In this document: positions 1-9,049 of the stretch, in pieces
Numbering within the stretch: the first letter of the stretch is position 1
Layout of the letters: every line of letters begins with the position of its first letter
Assembly: GCF_013839515.1 (NCBI RefSeq)
Contig: NZ_JACDNQ010000002.1
Span: 82,310-146,309 of the forward strand
Direction: 5' to 3'
DNA: 64,000 nucleotides
Source of the DNA: Natronomonas salinimetallica
Lineage (GTDB): Archaea; Halobacteriota; Halobacteria; Halobacteriales; Haloarculaceae
The notes under the pieces: model-generated
Seen by the model: the letters and a program-made list of their open reading frames with translations, nothing else
Told to the model about the DNA's origin: nothing
The model's database searches: none
Translations under genes and position numbers: made by a program

Positions 1-489
1 CGCATCGCGCATGTCGCCCCCCGGTTCGCCGGAGGGCTCGTCGTCGGGGGTCATCGCGTCGTCGAAGCGGCCGTGGTAAGCCAGCCGGAACGTGTCGTCG
101 TCGTTTTCGAACAAGAACGGATCGGGCGTACAGACCGCACCGTAGGCCCGTGCGACGGCGGCCGTTCCGTCGCGAAGATACGCCGTGAGATCGACCTCGC
201 CGCGCTCGACGCGCTCGACCATCTTCTCGAAGGAGTCCTCGGGGTACTCCCCGGCGTCGTTGGGGTTGATCCCGACGACGGCGACGCCGTCGTACTCCTC
301 TGTGATCCCGTTCATCGTCTCGAACTTCGCCTGCACGTACGGGCAGTGATTGCACATGAACACGACGAGCAAGGCGTCGTGGTCGTCGAACGCCCCGAGA
401 CTGTAGGTCCGCCCGTCGGTCTCCCGCAGTTCGAACTCGGGGGCACGGTCGCCGTACTCCAGTTCGTCCGCGTCTGATTCGCGTGCCAT
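1..489 (-). CDS. Redoxin / thioredoxin-fold protein (AhpC/TSA-like), 3' end outside window
   Basis: 163 codons are visible from the ATG at 489; the C-terminus lies beyond base 1. The N-terminal half reads as a classic peroxiredoxin-like start (GDRAPEFELRETDGRTYSL) followed by a beta strand and CNHCPYVQ, with a CxxC at about residues 46-49, as in the thioredoxin family protein group that attaches to AhpC/TSA. The motif GINPNDAGEYPEDSFEKM follows, also typical of this group. Likely cytosolic thiol-disulfide or peroxide chemistry; the substrate cannot be told from sequence. It is transcribed away from the divergent region before hisF. Confidence 0.85.
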   Translation of the reverse strand, partial: MARESDADELEYGDRAPEFELRETDGRTYSLGAFDDHDALLVVFMCNHCPYVQAKFETMNGITEEYDGVAVVGINPNDAGEYPEDSFEKMVERVERGEVDLTAYLRDGTAAVARAYGAVCTPDPFLFENDDDTFRLAYHGRFDDAMTPDDEPSGEPGGDMRDA

Positions 490-575
490 GGGCGGTCTTT
501 GCGCCCCTCGGAAAAAAACCATCCCTCGATCGGTCGGCCCATCCCCCCCCGTCGTCCGGAGGCGCCCGACCGCGT

Positions 576-995
576 TCACCCCTCGAACGTCGTCAAAAAG
601 ACCGCCACGACCGCGAGGACGATGCCGGCGCCCTTCCGAACCGTCAGCGCTTCGTCGAGAACGACGATCCCGATGACCGAACTGGCGACCAAAAAGAGCC
701 CGAAGATCGGGACGACGACGCTGACCGGCCCGCCCGCGAGCGCTCTGTAGTACGCGAGGATGCCGACGGTCAGACAGGCCCCGGCGGCGTACATGTACGG
801 GGCCCGTTCGTGGGTCAGCGCCGAGAGGAAGGGCCGGTCGGTCGCGAGCACGAGCGTGAGCGTGCCGACCACGAGCATCCCGTTCGTCACCAATGCGACG
901 GTGTCCGCCGGGAGTTCCTGCATCGCGACCTTCGTCAACGGTGCGACCGCGGCGTAGGCGACGAGCGCAACCAGCGCATACCAGAGGTACTGCAT
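576..995 (-). CDS. EamA-like (DMT superfamily) small membrane protein
   Basis: 139 residues with four or five hydrophobic segments: residues about 5-22, 33-50, 68-84, 92-112 and 120-135. The pattern YAAVAPLTKVAMQELPADTVALVTNGM and a closing GAGIVLAVVAVFL match a single EamA repeat of the drug/metabolite transporter superfamily. Such half-size proteins act as dimers in the cytoplasmic membrane. The substrate is unknown. It ends close to the redoxin gene, on the same strand. Confidence 0.8.
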   Translation of the reverse strand: MQYLWYALVALVAYAAVAPLTKVAMQELPADTVALVTNGMLVVGTLTLVLATDRPFLSALTHERAPYMYAAGACLTVGILAYYRALAGGPVSVVVPIFGLFLVASSVIGIVVLDEALTVRKGAGIVLAVVAVFLTTFEG

Positions 996-1115
996 ACGTC
1001 TCCCCGGAGGTACTGCATACGTATCACGTCAACGACGCGCGAAGATCGCTGTCGACGTTCTCACCGGTGCTTTCGAAACCGTCAAACCCGGTCACAGCCA
1101 ACGCACACACATCAG

Positions 1116-1931
1116 ATGACGCTCACGAAACGGATCATCCCGTGTATCGACGTCGATGTGGACGACGACGGGGAGGCAGCCGTCTACACCGGGGTCAACT
1201 TCGAGGACCTCGAGTACACCGGCGACCCCGTCGAACTCGCAAAAAAGTACAACGAGGCCGGCGCAGACGAGTTCGTCTTTCTCGACATCACCGCGTCGGC
1301 GGAGGGCCGGGAGACGATGCTCGACACCGTCTCGGCGGTGGCCGACGAGTGTTTCATCCCGCTGACCGTCGGCGGCGGCATCCGGACGACCCCCGACATC
1401 AAGGAGACGCTTCGGGCCGGCGCGGACAAGGTGTCTATCAATACCGGTGCGATCGAACGCCCCGAACTGATCGAGGAGGGTGCCGAGGCGTTCGGCAGTC
1501 AGTGTATCGTCATCTCCGTCGACGCCCGGCGGCGCTTCGACGAATCGGGCGAGTACTACGCCGAGGTGGACGGCGAATCATGCTGGTTCGAGTGTACCGT
1601 CAAGGGCGGCCGCGAGGGAACCGATATCGACGTCGTCGAGTGGGCTCGCGAGGCCGCAGGCCGGGGCGCGGGCGAGCTCTTCGTCAACTCGATCGATGCC
1701 GACGGGACCAAAGACGGCTACGACGTCCCGCTGACGAAGGCGGTCTGTGACAACGTCTCGACGCCCGTCATCGCCTCCTCGGGGTGTGGCTCCCCGAAAC
1801 ACATGGAGGAGGTGTTTACCGACGCCGGTGCGGACGCCGCCCTCGCCGCGTCGATCTTCCACTTCGAGGAGTACTCCGTCGACGAGGTCAAACGAACCCT
1901 CGACGAGCAGGGGATCCCCGTTCGGCTCTAG
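1116..1931 (+). CDS. hisF: Imidazole glycerol phosphate synthase cyclase subunit HisF
   Basis: 271 residues, the normal HisF length, starting [17 protein letters not shown] chose this ATG because the family begins with (L)xxRIIPCLDV and the open frame upstream is noise. The two catalytic aspartates are visible in CIDVD (about residue 11) and in ISVDARR (about residue 130), and the phosphate-binding segments TVGGGIR and [10 protein letters not shown] are intact. HisF makes IGP and AICAR from PRFAR with ammonia supplied by HisH. No other his gene is adjacent, as is common for scattered histidine genes in haloarchaea. Confidence 0.97.
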   Translation: MTLTKRIIPCIDVDVDDDGEAAVYTGVNFEDLEYTGDPVELAKKYNEAGADEFVFLDITASAEGRETMLDTVSAVADECFIPLTVGGGIRTTPDIKETLRAGADKVSINTGAIERPELIEEGAEAFGSQCIVISVDARRRFDESGEYYAEVDGESCWFECTVKGGREGTDIDVVEWAREAAGRGAGELFVNSIDADGTKDGYDVPLTKAVCDNVSTPVIASSGCGSPKHMEEVFTDAGADAALAASIFHFEEYSVDEVKRTLDEQGIPVRL

Positions 1932-2021
1932 CGGTGTGGCGGCCGTGGGTTCGGCGAACAGAAGCTTTTATCCCGTCGGGAGCGTCGGTGCGGGCACCAA
2001 GATGGCGGTGTACGTACGCCG

Positions 2022-2837
2022 GTGAAATGGCAGTGTGCATGGTGTGGCCGGGAATACGACTCCGAGGACCCGCCCTGTGGGACCTGCGGACACGAGGTGT
2101 TCGAACCGGTCTCTGCGGGATCGGCTTCCCCGTTCGAGAGCGGATCACTCGTGTGGGTCTGTACGAACTGCGGACGCGAACACGTCAAACACTCGCCGCC
2201 GTGTTCGCGCTGTGGGAACCACGTCCTCGAGAAGCGCGAGGCCGGCAGCGCCGACCTGAGCGAGGACGTCTCGATCCCCGGTTACCTCTCCGTCGGCAAG
2301 CCGTACCTGTTCGGCATCGTCGCCGTCCTCGTGTTGGTCGGGCTCGTCCTCGCGGGCGTCGTTCCGCTTCCGGGCCTCACGGGGCCGCCGGCCCCTCCGG
2401 ACGCGCCGGGCGATGCGGATACGAGCGCGGGACTCGACCTCGCCGTCGTCGAAGCGGAACTCCACGGGAGTCTCGACGCCGAACGAGCGGCGGCCGGGAG
2501 CGCCCAGCGGGCACGCGGTGACGGTCTCGACGCGTTCGCCGAGTACGCGACCCGCCACCGTGTCGCCGACCGATACGACCCCGAGTACGACGGGACGGTT
2601 CCCGATTTCGGAGCGTTCGATCCCCAGTGTGGTACCTCCCCGACGTTCGGAATCGCGGAGCCGGACGTCGATATCACTGCGTACGACGGCGAGTCGGCCG
2701 TGGCCGAGGCGCTCGCCGATCGGCTGCTGTCGAACGGGGACGTCCGCGAGGCCGCCCTCGACGATCGCAGGGCCGAGGGAATCGATGTCCACGTCGGGCC
2801 GGACGGGACGGTGTTCGTCGGCTATCTCGCCTGTTGA
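2022..2837 (+). CDS. Membrane protein with two N-terminal zinc ribbons and an extracytoplasmic C-terminal domain
   Basis: 271 residues from a GTG start (the first codon before the CxxC motif). Two zinc-ribbon units follow each other: CAWC...CGTC at residues 5-22 and CTNC...CSRC at about 47-65. One transmembrane helix (about residues 93-115, FGIVAVLVLVGLVLAGVV) follows, then a Pro/Asp-rich linker. A roughly 130-residue C-terminal domain has weak resemblance to CAP/SCP domains (an ExxxxxLxxERAAAG-like opening). The ribbons would be cytoplasmic and the C-terminal domain outside. The function is unknown and the CAP assignment is an inference. Confidence 0.75.
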   Translation: MKWQCAWCGREYDSEDPPCGTCGHEVFEPVSAGSASPFESGSLVWVCTNCGREHVKHSPPCSRCGNHVLEKREAGSADLSEDVSIPGYLSVGKPYLFGIVAVLVLVGLVLAGVVPLPGLTGPPAPPDAPGDADTSAGLDLAVVEAELHGSLDAERAAAGSAQRARGDGLDAFAEYATRHRVADRYDPEYDGTVPDFGAFDPQCGTSPTFGIAEPDVDITAYDGESAVAEALADRLLSNGDVREAALDDRRAEGIDVHVGPDGTVFVGYLAC

Positions 2838-2879
2838 CCGGTCGGTCGCCGGCCGTATTCGAAAGTACGTCCGGCGGTA

Positions 2880-3164
2880 TCAGGCCGCGGATTCGAAGGA
2901 TTCGGCGAAGGCGTCGGCTTTCGTCTTTACACCGGCCGCCCCGGCCTCGAGGGCGTCGAGCGGGTCGATGCTGCCGTCCGTTTTGAGCGTAACGACGGGG
3001 TCGGTCTGGCCACCCGACTGTTCGGGGTTCATATCGTAGGTCGCGGTCGTGACGCCGTCGACTTCGAGCAGTGCCCCCTTCAGGACGTTCATGAAGGTGT
3101 GGTCCTCGCCTTGTACTTCGATCGACAGTTCCGTCTCCAGGTTCTCGATGACACGGAGGTCCAT
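2880..3164 (-). CDS. rpoL: DNA-directed RNA polymerase subunit L (Rpo11)
   Basis: 94 residues with the family signature [20 protein letters not shown], the heterodimerisation surface that pairs with subunit D to nucleate RNA polymerase assembly. Length and sequence are typical of archaeal Rpo11. The stop codon (TGA, complement of 2880-2882) directly abuts a sequence resembling one end of the 107-bp miniature element described elsewhere. Confidence 0.96.
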   Translation of the reverse strand: MDLRVIENLETELSIEVQGEDHTFMNVLKGALLEVDGVTTATYDMNPEQSGGQTDPVVTLKTDGSIDPLDALEAGAAGVKTKADAFAESFESAA

Positions 3165-3342
3165 TACCGGACGGTACGCGTATCGGCCGTATGAGCGTTA
3201 CGGAGCCTCGGTGACAGACCGACTCCTCGGACACGCTCTCTCCTGACACGTTTCCCCTTGATACGCCCCGATGATCAGGTGCCGTCCGGGGGTAGCCGAC
3301 GCGAGCCGCCCTTTGTGTATAGTATTGTAAATTTCACCCAAA

Positions 3343-3352
3343 ACTATTATAC
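3343..3352 (+). promoter_or_regulatory. TATA box of the thioredoxin gene
   Basis: actattatac is centred about 29 nt before the ATG at 3377. This is the spacing expected for a leaderless haloarchaeal transcript, and the surrounding stretch 3310-3352 is unusually AT-rich for this genome. Confidence 0.6.
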
Positions 3353-3376
3353 CGCCGCGGGCGCTACTCCGAAGCG

Positions 3377-3721
3377 ATGAGTTCCAAAGCAGAACCCGTC
3401 CCGACCGAACCGATCCACCTGAGCGACGACGGCGATCTCGACGATGTGGTATCGACGTACGACGTCGTCCTCGCCGACTTCTACGCCGACTGGTGTGGTC
3501 CGTGTCAGATGATGGAGCCGGCGATCGAGTCGGTCGCGGCCGACACCGACGCCGCCGTCGTGAAAGTCGACGTCGACCGGTTTCAGGGGCTCGCCTCCCA
3601 GTTCGGCGTCCAGGGGATCCCCGCGCTGTTCCTCTTTGCCGACGGCGAGAACGTCGAACAGCTCGTCGGGATGAAATCCGAAGAACAGCTCTCGAACGTG
3701 ATCGATCGCTACACCGAGTGA
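3377..3721 (+). CDS. trxA: Thioredoxin
   Basis: 114 residues with the active site WCGPC in ADFYADWCGPCQMMEP and the conserved cis-proline loop GIPALFLF. It is a cytosolic disulfide reductant working with thioredoxin reductase. It is a single gene; its stop is followed at once by a run of twelve C residues (3725-3736). Confidence 0.95.
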   Translation: MSSKAEPVPTEPIHLSDDGDLDDVVSTYDVVLADFYADWCGPCQMMEPAIESVAADTDAAVVKVDVDRFQGLASQFGVQGIPALFLFADGENVEQLVGMKSEEQLSNVIDRYTE

Positions 3722-3824
3722 CGTCCCCCCCCCCCCGCCGTGACCGGCCGATCCACGCGGTCTTGACGGAGGCTGACCCCGACGCGCTCGAGCGAACACT
3801 ACGGCCGCTACAGTGACTCATACG

Positions 3825-4112
3825 ATGACCGATACAACGTCCGGGACGACCCGAGTCTGGATGGTCGAACGGACCTACTCCGACGACGAACAGAACCTGA
3901 TCATCATCACCTACGCGACGCCCGATGGTCGCCGGGACTTCCGCAAGGAGCGCGCGCTGACGAGCTTCACCGGGACGCGACGGGAGACGCCGGTCAGCCT
4001 CGACGTCGATCCCTCGGATCTCGGCGTCGTCGAGGATCCCGACCGGCGCGAGCGGTACGCGGCCGAGGCCGATCGGATGGCCGAAAAACACGACCCCGGC
4101 GATCCGTTGTAA
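3825..4112 (+). CDS. Small haloarchaeal protein of unknown function
   Basis: 95 residues from the ATG at 3825; a GTG at 3813 would add four residues. It reads MVERTYSDDEQNLIIITYATPDGRR and so on, with no cysteine cluster or membrane segment. Acidic/basic composition and codon use are those of a genuine haloarchaeal gene. I do not recognise the family. It lies between trxA and a converging ferredoxin gene. Confidence 0.7.
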   Translation: MTDTTSGTTRVWMVERTYSDDEQNLIIITYATPDGRRDFRKERALTSFTGTRRETPVSLDVDPSDLGVVEDPDRRERYAAEADRMAEKHDPGDPL

Positions 4113-4172
4113 CGGGGGATCGGCGAGTACCGATCCGGCTCGATACGCGCCGATACCCGACGACAGTCCCCG

Positions 4173-4505
4173 TCAGTCGTCCGCCGCGGTCGGCTCCGAC
4201 CCATCGGTCGCGGCGACGTCCTCGATACTCGGCGGATACTTGCCCCGTTCGAGTTTGAGATCCGACTGTGGGCGCGCCATGCACGTCAGCGCATACGACT
4301 CTCGCTCCTCCTCCGTCAACGCCCGTGCGGCTGGCTGGGCGACCTCGCCCTCGATAATCTCGGCCGAGCACGCCAGGCACATCCCGACGCGGCAGGAGTA
4401 CTCCTGTGCGATGCCCTCCTCGATACAGCGTTTGAGGATCGTCTGTTTGTCCGAGACCGTGATCGCCTCGCCGGTCCCGACGAACTCGACGGTGTACTCT
4501 GTCAT
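4173..4505 (-). CDS. 2Fe-2S ferredoxin
   Basis: 110 residues with the plant-type ferredoxin ligands C38, C43, C46 (CRVGMCLAC) and C75. It is a cytosolic one-electron carrier. It lacks the N-terminal insertion of the major 128-residue halophilic ferredoxin, so it is a paralogue. A short acidic tail ends the protein. Confidence 0.92.
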   Translation of the reverse strand: MTEYTVEFVGTGEAITVSDKQTILKRCIEEGIAQEYSCRVGMCLACSAEIIEGEVAQPAARALTEEERESYALTCMARPQSDLKLERGKYPPSIEDVAATDGSEPTAADD

Positions 4506-4580
4506 ACCGATGGGTTAGACCAACCCGGACAAAACTCTTTACCTCCGGGTGTGGCCTCTCGCGCCGTCGGGTCCGGATAA

Positions 4581-4645
4581 CGTGGCCTCGGTCGTTCGCG
4601 CTCTCCGTCATAGCGTGGTCTCGGTCGTTCGCGCTCTCCGTCAGC
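4581..4645. repeat. 33-bp direct repeat, two copies
   Basis: Bases 4581-4613 and 4614-4645 are nearly identical, differing by C/T in cgtggYctcgg. They lie just upstream of the MutS-like gene, within an out-of-frame extension of its ORF. Purpose unknown. Confidence 0.8.
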
Positions 4646-4674
4646 CTCATACCCCACCTGGACGTTCCACGAAC

Positions 4675-6456
4675 ATGGATCTAGAGGCGTACTGGGGGAT
4701 CGGCCCGAAGACCCGGGAGACGCTCGAATCGTCCATCGGGACCGAGGCCGCCGTCGAGGCCATCGAGGCAGGGAACGTGCGGCGACTCGTCGAGGCCGGG
4801 GTCGATCGGAGCCGCGTGACGCGCGTGCTCAGACACGCTCGAAGCGCCGACGGGATGGCGCTTTTGGCGACGCGGGACGCCCGACTCGTTTATAAAGACC
4901 TCCTCGATTCGATCGCCGACCACGCCGTGAGCGAGGCGGCAGCCGATCGGCTCCGGACGCTGACCCCGCTTGCCGACCAAGCCGAAATGAGTGCCCACCT
5001 CGATGCCGTCGAACGTGGCCGGGACGGATGGGAACGGCTCGATGACGACGCCCGGACGGCAGTCCTCGACGCCTTCGAGCGTTACGACGGCGCGCCCGAC
5101 GGTCGGATCGCAGCCGTCGAAACGGCGATCGAACTGTCGGAACGCGACGTCGTCGGGGAGGAGGCGGCCTCCGAAGACGGTGGCCGATCCGTCTTCGATC
5201 CGATCGCCGCCCTCGATACCGGTGCGCTGGCTGAAGCGGCGGTCGCGCTCGACGCGCTCGGCGATGGCCGGATCGACCGCGGGGCGGACGACGAACTCGA
5301 CCGACTGCGGGACGCCCGCGAGTCCGTCGACCGACTCTCGGCGAACGCCGAGGGGGTTCTCGAGGAACTGCGATCGGAGGGCGTCGGCGACACCGCGGCG
5401 TTCCGGGAGGGACTCGTCGAGTACCTCCGCCGGGAGACCACGGTCGACCCGGCCCGGGTCCGATCGTCGATGGCCGAGGACGCCGTCGACGCCTCGGGGT
5501 TTCTCACCCAGACGCTCCGAGCGCTCCGCTCCGATCTGGAGGCGGCGATCGAGGAGCGATCGATCGACGTTCGTGCCGATCTGGAGGCGGCGATCGAGGC
5601 GGCGGGTGAGGACGTCGACCGGGCCGGCGGCGCGGTGACGACGGTCGCACGTGAGCTCTCTTTGGGACGGTTTGCGGCGGCCTACGACCTCCGGCGACCC
5701 CGATACGCCGACGCCGACGGCCTCGCGGCCGTCGACGCCCGAAGCCTCTCGTTGCTCGAGGCCGACGCCGACATCCAGCCGATCACATACGCCGTCGGCG
5801 AGCACGGCCTCGATGCCCCCACCGGCGAACGGGTGACGGTACTTACGGGGGCCAACAGCGGCGGGAAGACGACGCTGTTGGAGACGCTGTGTGAGATAAC
5901 CGTCCTCGCACACATGGGACTGCCCGTTCCCGCGGCGGCCGCCGAGGTGTCCGTTCTCGATCGGCTCGTCTTTCATCGCCGGCACGCGAGTTTCAACGCC
6001 GGCGTCCTCGAGTCGACGCTGCAGTCGGTCGTCCCGCCGCTGGTTTCGGGCGACCGGACCCTCATGCTCGTCGACGAGTTCGAGGCGATCACCGAACCGG
6101 GACGGGCCGCGGACCTACTCGGCGGACTCGTCCGACTCTCGATCGCCGAGAGCGCGATCGGCACGTTCGTGACGCACCTCGCGAACGACCTCGAACCGCT
6201 GCCGGACGCGGCGCGGACCGACGGGATCTTCGCCCGCGGGCTGACGGAGTCGCTGGAACTGGAGGTGGACTATCAGCCGCGGTTCGGCGAGGTCGGCCGC
6301 TCGACGCCCGAGTTCATCGTCTCGCGGCTCGTCGCGAACGCCGACGACCGCGCCGAAGAGGCGGGGTTCCGGACCCTCGCCGAGGCCGTCGACACCGACA
6401 TGATCCAGCGGACGCTATCGGATGCCGAGTGGACGGCGCTCGGTTCCTCGGAGTGA
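4675..6456 (+). CDS. MutS-family ATPase with N-terminal helix-hairpin-helix (archaeal MutS-like)
   Basis: 593 residues from the ATG at 4675 (MDLEAYWGIGPKT); the longer frame upstream runs through a direct repeat and is unlikely. The N-terminal about 70 residues contain an HhH-like GIGPKT turn, the middle is alpha-helical and coiled-coil rich, and the C-terminus is the MutS ATPase: Walker A TGANSGGKTT at about residue 391 and Walker B LMLVDEFEA with D467-E468. There is no mismatch-recognition domain I, so it resembles the MutS2/MutS5-like archaeal group rather than canonical MutS. A role in recombination or branched-DNA handling is inferred. Confidence 0.85.
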   Translation: MDLEAYWGIGPKTRETLESSIGTEAAVEAIEAGNVRRLVEAGVDRSRVTRVLRHARSADGMALLATRDARLVYKDLLDSIADHAVSEAAADRLRTLTPLADQAEMSAHLDAVERGRDGWERLDDDARTAVLDAFERYDGAPDGRIAAVETAIELSERDVVGEEAASEDGGRSVFDPIAALDTGALAEAAVALDALGDGRIDRGADDELDRLRDARESVDRLSANAEGVLEELRSEGVGDTAAFREGLVEYLRRETTVDPARVRSSMAEDAVDASGFLTQTLRALRSDLEAAIEERSIDVRADLEAAIEAAGEDVDRAGGAVTTVARELSLGRFAAAYDLRRPRYADADGLAAVDARSLSLLEADADIQPITYAVGEHGLDAPTGERVTVLTGANSGGKTTLLETLCEITVLAHMGLPVPAAAAEVSVLDRLVFHRRHASFNAGVLESTLQSVVPPLVSGDRTLMLVDEFEAITEPGRAADLLGGLVRLSIAESAIGTFVTHLANDLEPLPDAARTDGIFARGLTESLELEVDYQPRFGEVGRSTPEFIVSRLVANADDRAEEAGFRTLAEAVDTDMIQRTLSDAEWTALGSSE

Positions 6457-6469
6457 GGGCAGTGAGTGC

Positions 6470-6614
6470 GGGTGGGGTGCCGTGAGTGCGGGTGGGGTGC
6501 CGTGAGTGCGGGTGGGAGGGCAGTGAGTGCGGGTGGGGTGCCGTGAGTGCGGGTGGGAGGGCAGTGAGTGCGGGTGGGGTGCCGTGAGTGCGGGTGGGAG
6601 GGCAGTGAGTGCGG
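6470..6614. repeat. Tandem repeat, about seven units of 20-21 bp
   Basis: Units based on gtgagtgcgggtggg occur head to tail, with two alternating tails (gtgc or agggc), giving a 41-bp higher-order period. The array begins 14 nt after the stop codon of the MutS-like gene and ends before a small regulator gene. It is GTG-rich on one strand. No protein is convincingly encoded. Confidence 0.9.
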
Positions 6615-6655
6615 CAGCCGATACCGTTTTATTCCCGTCCGGTGTGGTGGGCGTC

Positions 6656-6799
6656 ATGTCATCGTCCAACGAGTCCGTCGAAATCGAGGTCACCTTCGAC
6701 GAGGGGCTCCTCGAACGGATGGATCGGCTCCGCCTCTCGCCGGGCTACGAGAGCCGATCCGACGTCGTGACCGCGGCCCTCGATGCCGTCGGGGAGTGA
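6656..6799 (+). CDS. Ribbon-helix-helix (CopG/Arc-like) small protein
   Basis: 47 residues from the ATG at 6656. SVEIEVTFDEGLLERMDRL forms the beta strand and first helix, and YESRSDVVTAALDAV the turn and second helix of an RHH fold, which binds DNA as a dimer. It is a stand-alone gene after the tandem repeat; targets are unknown. The start at 6656 excludes repeat-encoded residues. Confidence 0.75.
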   Translation: MSSSNESVEIEVTFDEGLLERMDRLRLSPGYESRSDVVTAALDAVGE

Positions 6800-6868
6800 C
6801 GCTGCCGATCCGGACGGACGGCGCTGCCGAGACGGTAGGCATTTCTTCGGCCCGACGTACCGGCACGT

Positions 6869-8983
6869 ATGGACAGAAAACGGGCGATGACGAGCGTCGA
6901 TCTCGCCGCCCTCGTCGGGGAGTTACGGGAGTACACCGGCGCAGTCGTCGACAAGGCATACCTCTACGGCGACGACTTCGTCCGGCTGAAGATGCGCGAT
7001 TACGACCGCGGGCGGATCGAACTCGTGATCGAGACGGGCGATCCCAAGCGGGCCCACGTCGCCGTCCCGGAGCACGTCGCCGACGCGCCGGGGCGGCCGC
7101 CGAATTTCGCGATGATGCTCAGAAACCGGATCGCGGGTGCGAACTTCGAGGGTGTCGAACAGTACGGCTTCGACCGCATCCTCACGTTCCGGTTCGAGCG
7201 TGAGGACGCAACGACACTCGTCGTCGCCGAGCTGTTCGGCGACGGCAACGTCGCCGTGATGAACGAGGACAGAGAGGTCATCGACTGTCTGGACACCGTC
7301 CGGCTGACTTCCCGGACGGTTGCGCCGGGGTCACAATACGGCTACCCGGACGAGCGTTTCAGCCCCCTCGACTGTGACTACGAGGCCTTCGCCGCGCGGA
7401 TGGCGGAGTCGGACACCGATCTCGTCCGGACGCTCGCCACGCAACTCAACTTCGGCGGGCTCTACGCCGAGGAGCTGTGTACCCGCGCCGGCGTCGAGAA
7501 GACGATGGACATCGAGGGGGCGACCGAGAAACAATACGAGGCGCTGTTCGGCGCGCTTGAGCGCCTTCGGGAGCCGATCCTCGAGGGCCGAACCGATCCT
7601 CGGCTCTACGAGACCGACGACGGTGACGTCGTCGACGCGACGCCGCTTCCCCTGCGGGAACACGAGGCCAAGGGCTACGATGCGACCGCCTTCGAGAGTT
7701 TCAACGGCGCGATCGACGAGTACTTTTACCGGCTCGAAACCGAGTCCGAGGCGGACGAACAGGCCGGAGCCGGGAGCGACCGCCCCGACTTCGAATCCGA
7801 GATCGCAAAATACGAGCGGATCATAGAACAACAGGAGGGGGCCATCGAGACGTACGACGAGCAAGCCGACGAGGAGCAACGGAAGGCGGAGTCGCTGTAC
7901 GGCAACTACGACCTGGTCGACGATATCTGCTCGACGGTTCGCGAGGCTCGCGAGGACGGGGTCCCGTGGGACGAAATCGAGGCGACGTTCCGGGCCGGGG
8001 CCGAGCAGGGCATCGAGGCGGCCGAGGCGGTCGTCTCCGTCGACGGCGCGGCAGGAACGGTAACCGTCGACCTCGGCGACGGCTCCATCGAGTTGGATCC
8101 GATGGTCGGCGTCGAAAAGAACGCCGATCGCCTCTACACCGAGGCAAAACGCGTCCGAGAGAAAAAACAGGGCGCACAGGCCGCGATCGAGGACACCCGT
8201 GCGGATCTCGCCGACGTCGAGCGCCGCCGCGAGGCGTGGGAGGCCGACGACGAGGGCGAAGACGACGGGGGTGAAAGCGAGGACGTCGAGACGGACTACA
8301 CCGCCATGTCGTCGGTGCCGGTCAGATACGACGAGCAGTGGCACGAGCGGTTCCGGTGGTTCCGGACGAGCGACGGCTTTCTGGTACTGGGCGGGCGAAA
8401 CGCCGACCAAAACGAGGAACTCGTCAAAAAGTACATGGATCCCTCTGATCGGTTCTTCCACGCGCAGGCGCACGGAGCACCGGTTACGGTGCTGAAAGCG
8501 ACGGAGCCGGACGAACCCGCCCGCGACGTCGACATCCCGGACCGGAGCAAACGCGAGGCCGCCCAGTTTGCGGTGTCGTACTCCTCGGTCTGGAAGGACG
8601 GCGCGTTCGAGGGGGACGTCTACGAGGTCGATGCCGACCAGGTGTCGAAGACCCCGGAAAGCGGCGAGTACATCGAGAAGGGAAGTTTCGTCATCCGGGG
8701 CGATCGGGACTACTACCGCGACGTGTCGGTCGGCGTCTCGATCGGGATCAAATGCGAACCTGATACCCGCGTCATCGGGGGGCCGCCGTCGGCGATCGAT
8801 CCCGTCGCGGAGACGTCGATCCGCATCGAACCCGGACAGTACGCCCAAAACGACGTCGCAAAACGGCTCTATCGGGCGTTCCGCGAGCGGTTCACCGACA
8901 CGAGCTTCGTCCGCAAGGTCGCAAGCCCCGACCGTATCCAGGAGTTCTGTCCCCCCGGCGGGAGCCGGATGATAGAGAAGTGA
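6869..8983 (+). CDS. rqcH: Ribosome rescue protein RqcH (NEMF/Rqc2/FbpA family)
   Basis: 704 residues. The N-terminal NFACT-N domain begins MDRKRAMTSVDLAALVGELR and contains PPNFAMMLRNRIAG. Two coiled-coil stretches follow (about 310-350 and 410-450), with an acidic linker near 465. The C-terminal NFACT-R region includes RWFRTSDGFLVLGGRNADQNE and an HAQAHGAPVTVLK-like core. The family binds stalled large subunits and adds C-terminal alanine tails in ribosome-associated quality control. Length and domain order are normal. Confidence 0.93.
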   Translation: MDRKRAMTSVDLAALVGELREYTGAVVDKAYLYGDDFVRLKMRDYDRGRIELVIETGDPKRAHVAVPEHVADAPGRPPNFAMMLRNRIAGANFEGVEQYGFDRILTFRFEREDATTLVVAELFGDGNVAVMNEDREVIDCLDTVRLTSRTVAPGSQYGYPDERFSPLDCDYEAFAARMAESDTDLVRTLATQLNFGGLYAEELCTRAGVEKTMDIEGATEKQYEALFGALERLREPILEGRTDPRLYETDDGDVVDATPLPLREHEAKGYDATAFESFNGAIDEYFYRLETESEADEQAGAGSDRPDFESEIAKYERIIEQQEGAIETYDEQADEEQRKAESLYGNYDLVDDICSTVREAREDGVPWDEIEATFRAGAEQGIEAAEAVVSVDGAAGTVTVDLGDGSIELDPMVGVEKNADRLYTEAKRVREKKQGAQAAIEDTRADLADVERRREAWEADDEGEDDGGESEDVETDYTAMSSVPVRYDEQWHERFRWFRTSDGFLVLGGRNADQNEELVKKYMDPSDRFFHAQAHGAPVTVLKATEPDEPARDVDIPDRSKREAAQFAVSYSSVWKDGAFEGDVYEVDADQVSKTPESGEYIEKGSFVIRGDRDYYRDVSVGVSIGIKCEPDTRVIGGPPSAIDPVAETSIRIEPGQYAQNDVAKRLYRAFRERFTDTSFVRKVASPDRIQEFCPPGGSRMIEK

Positions 8984-9018
8984 GACGGCCGTATCGTCCG
9001 GTCGGCCGCCTCCACGGG

Positions 9019-9026
9019 ATATAAAC
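9019..9026 (+). promoter_or_regulatory. TATA box of the DUF4013 gene
   Basis: atataaac lies about 27 nt before the ATG at 9050, consistent with leaderless transcription. Confidence 0.6.
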
Positions 9027-9049
9027 GCACCCGACACGTTGATGTCGGT

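Noticed and set aside
3725..3736. Run of twelve C residues after trxA as a phase-variation tract
   Set aside because: It lies in an intergenic gap with no start codon or promoter box depending on it; a homopolymer-length sequencing error is as likely.
4681..5985. 434-codon open reverse frame opposite the MutS-like gene; similar long antisense frames at 7331-9082, 48438-50213 and 52941-54272
   Set aside because: High GC keeps reverse frames open. The forward proteins carry recognisable catalytic motifs, while the antisense translations are low-complexity and match nothing I know.
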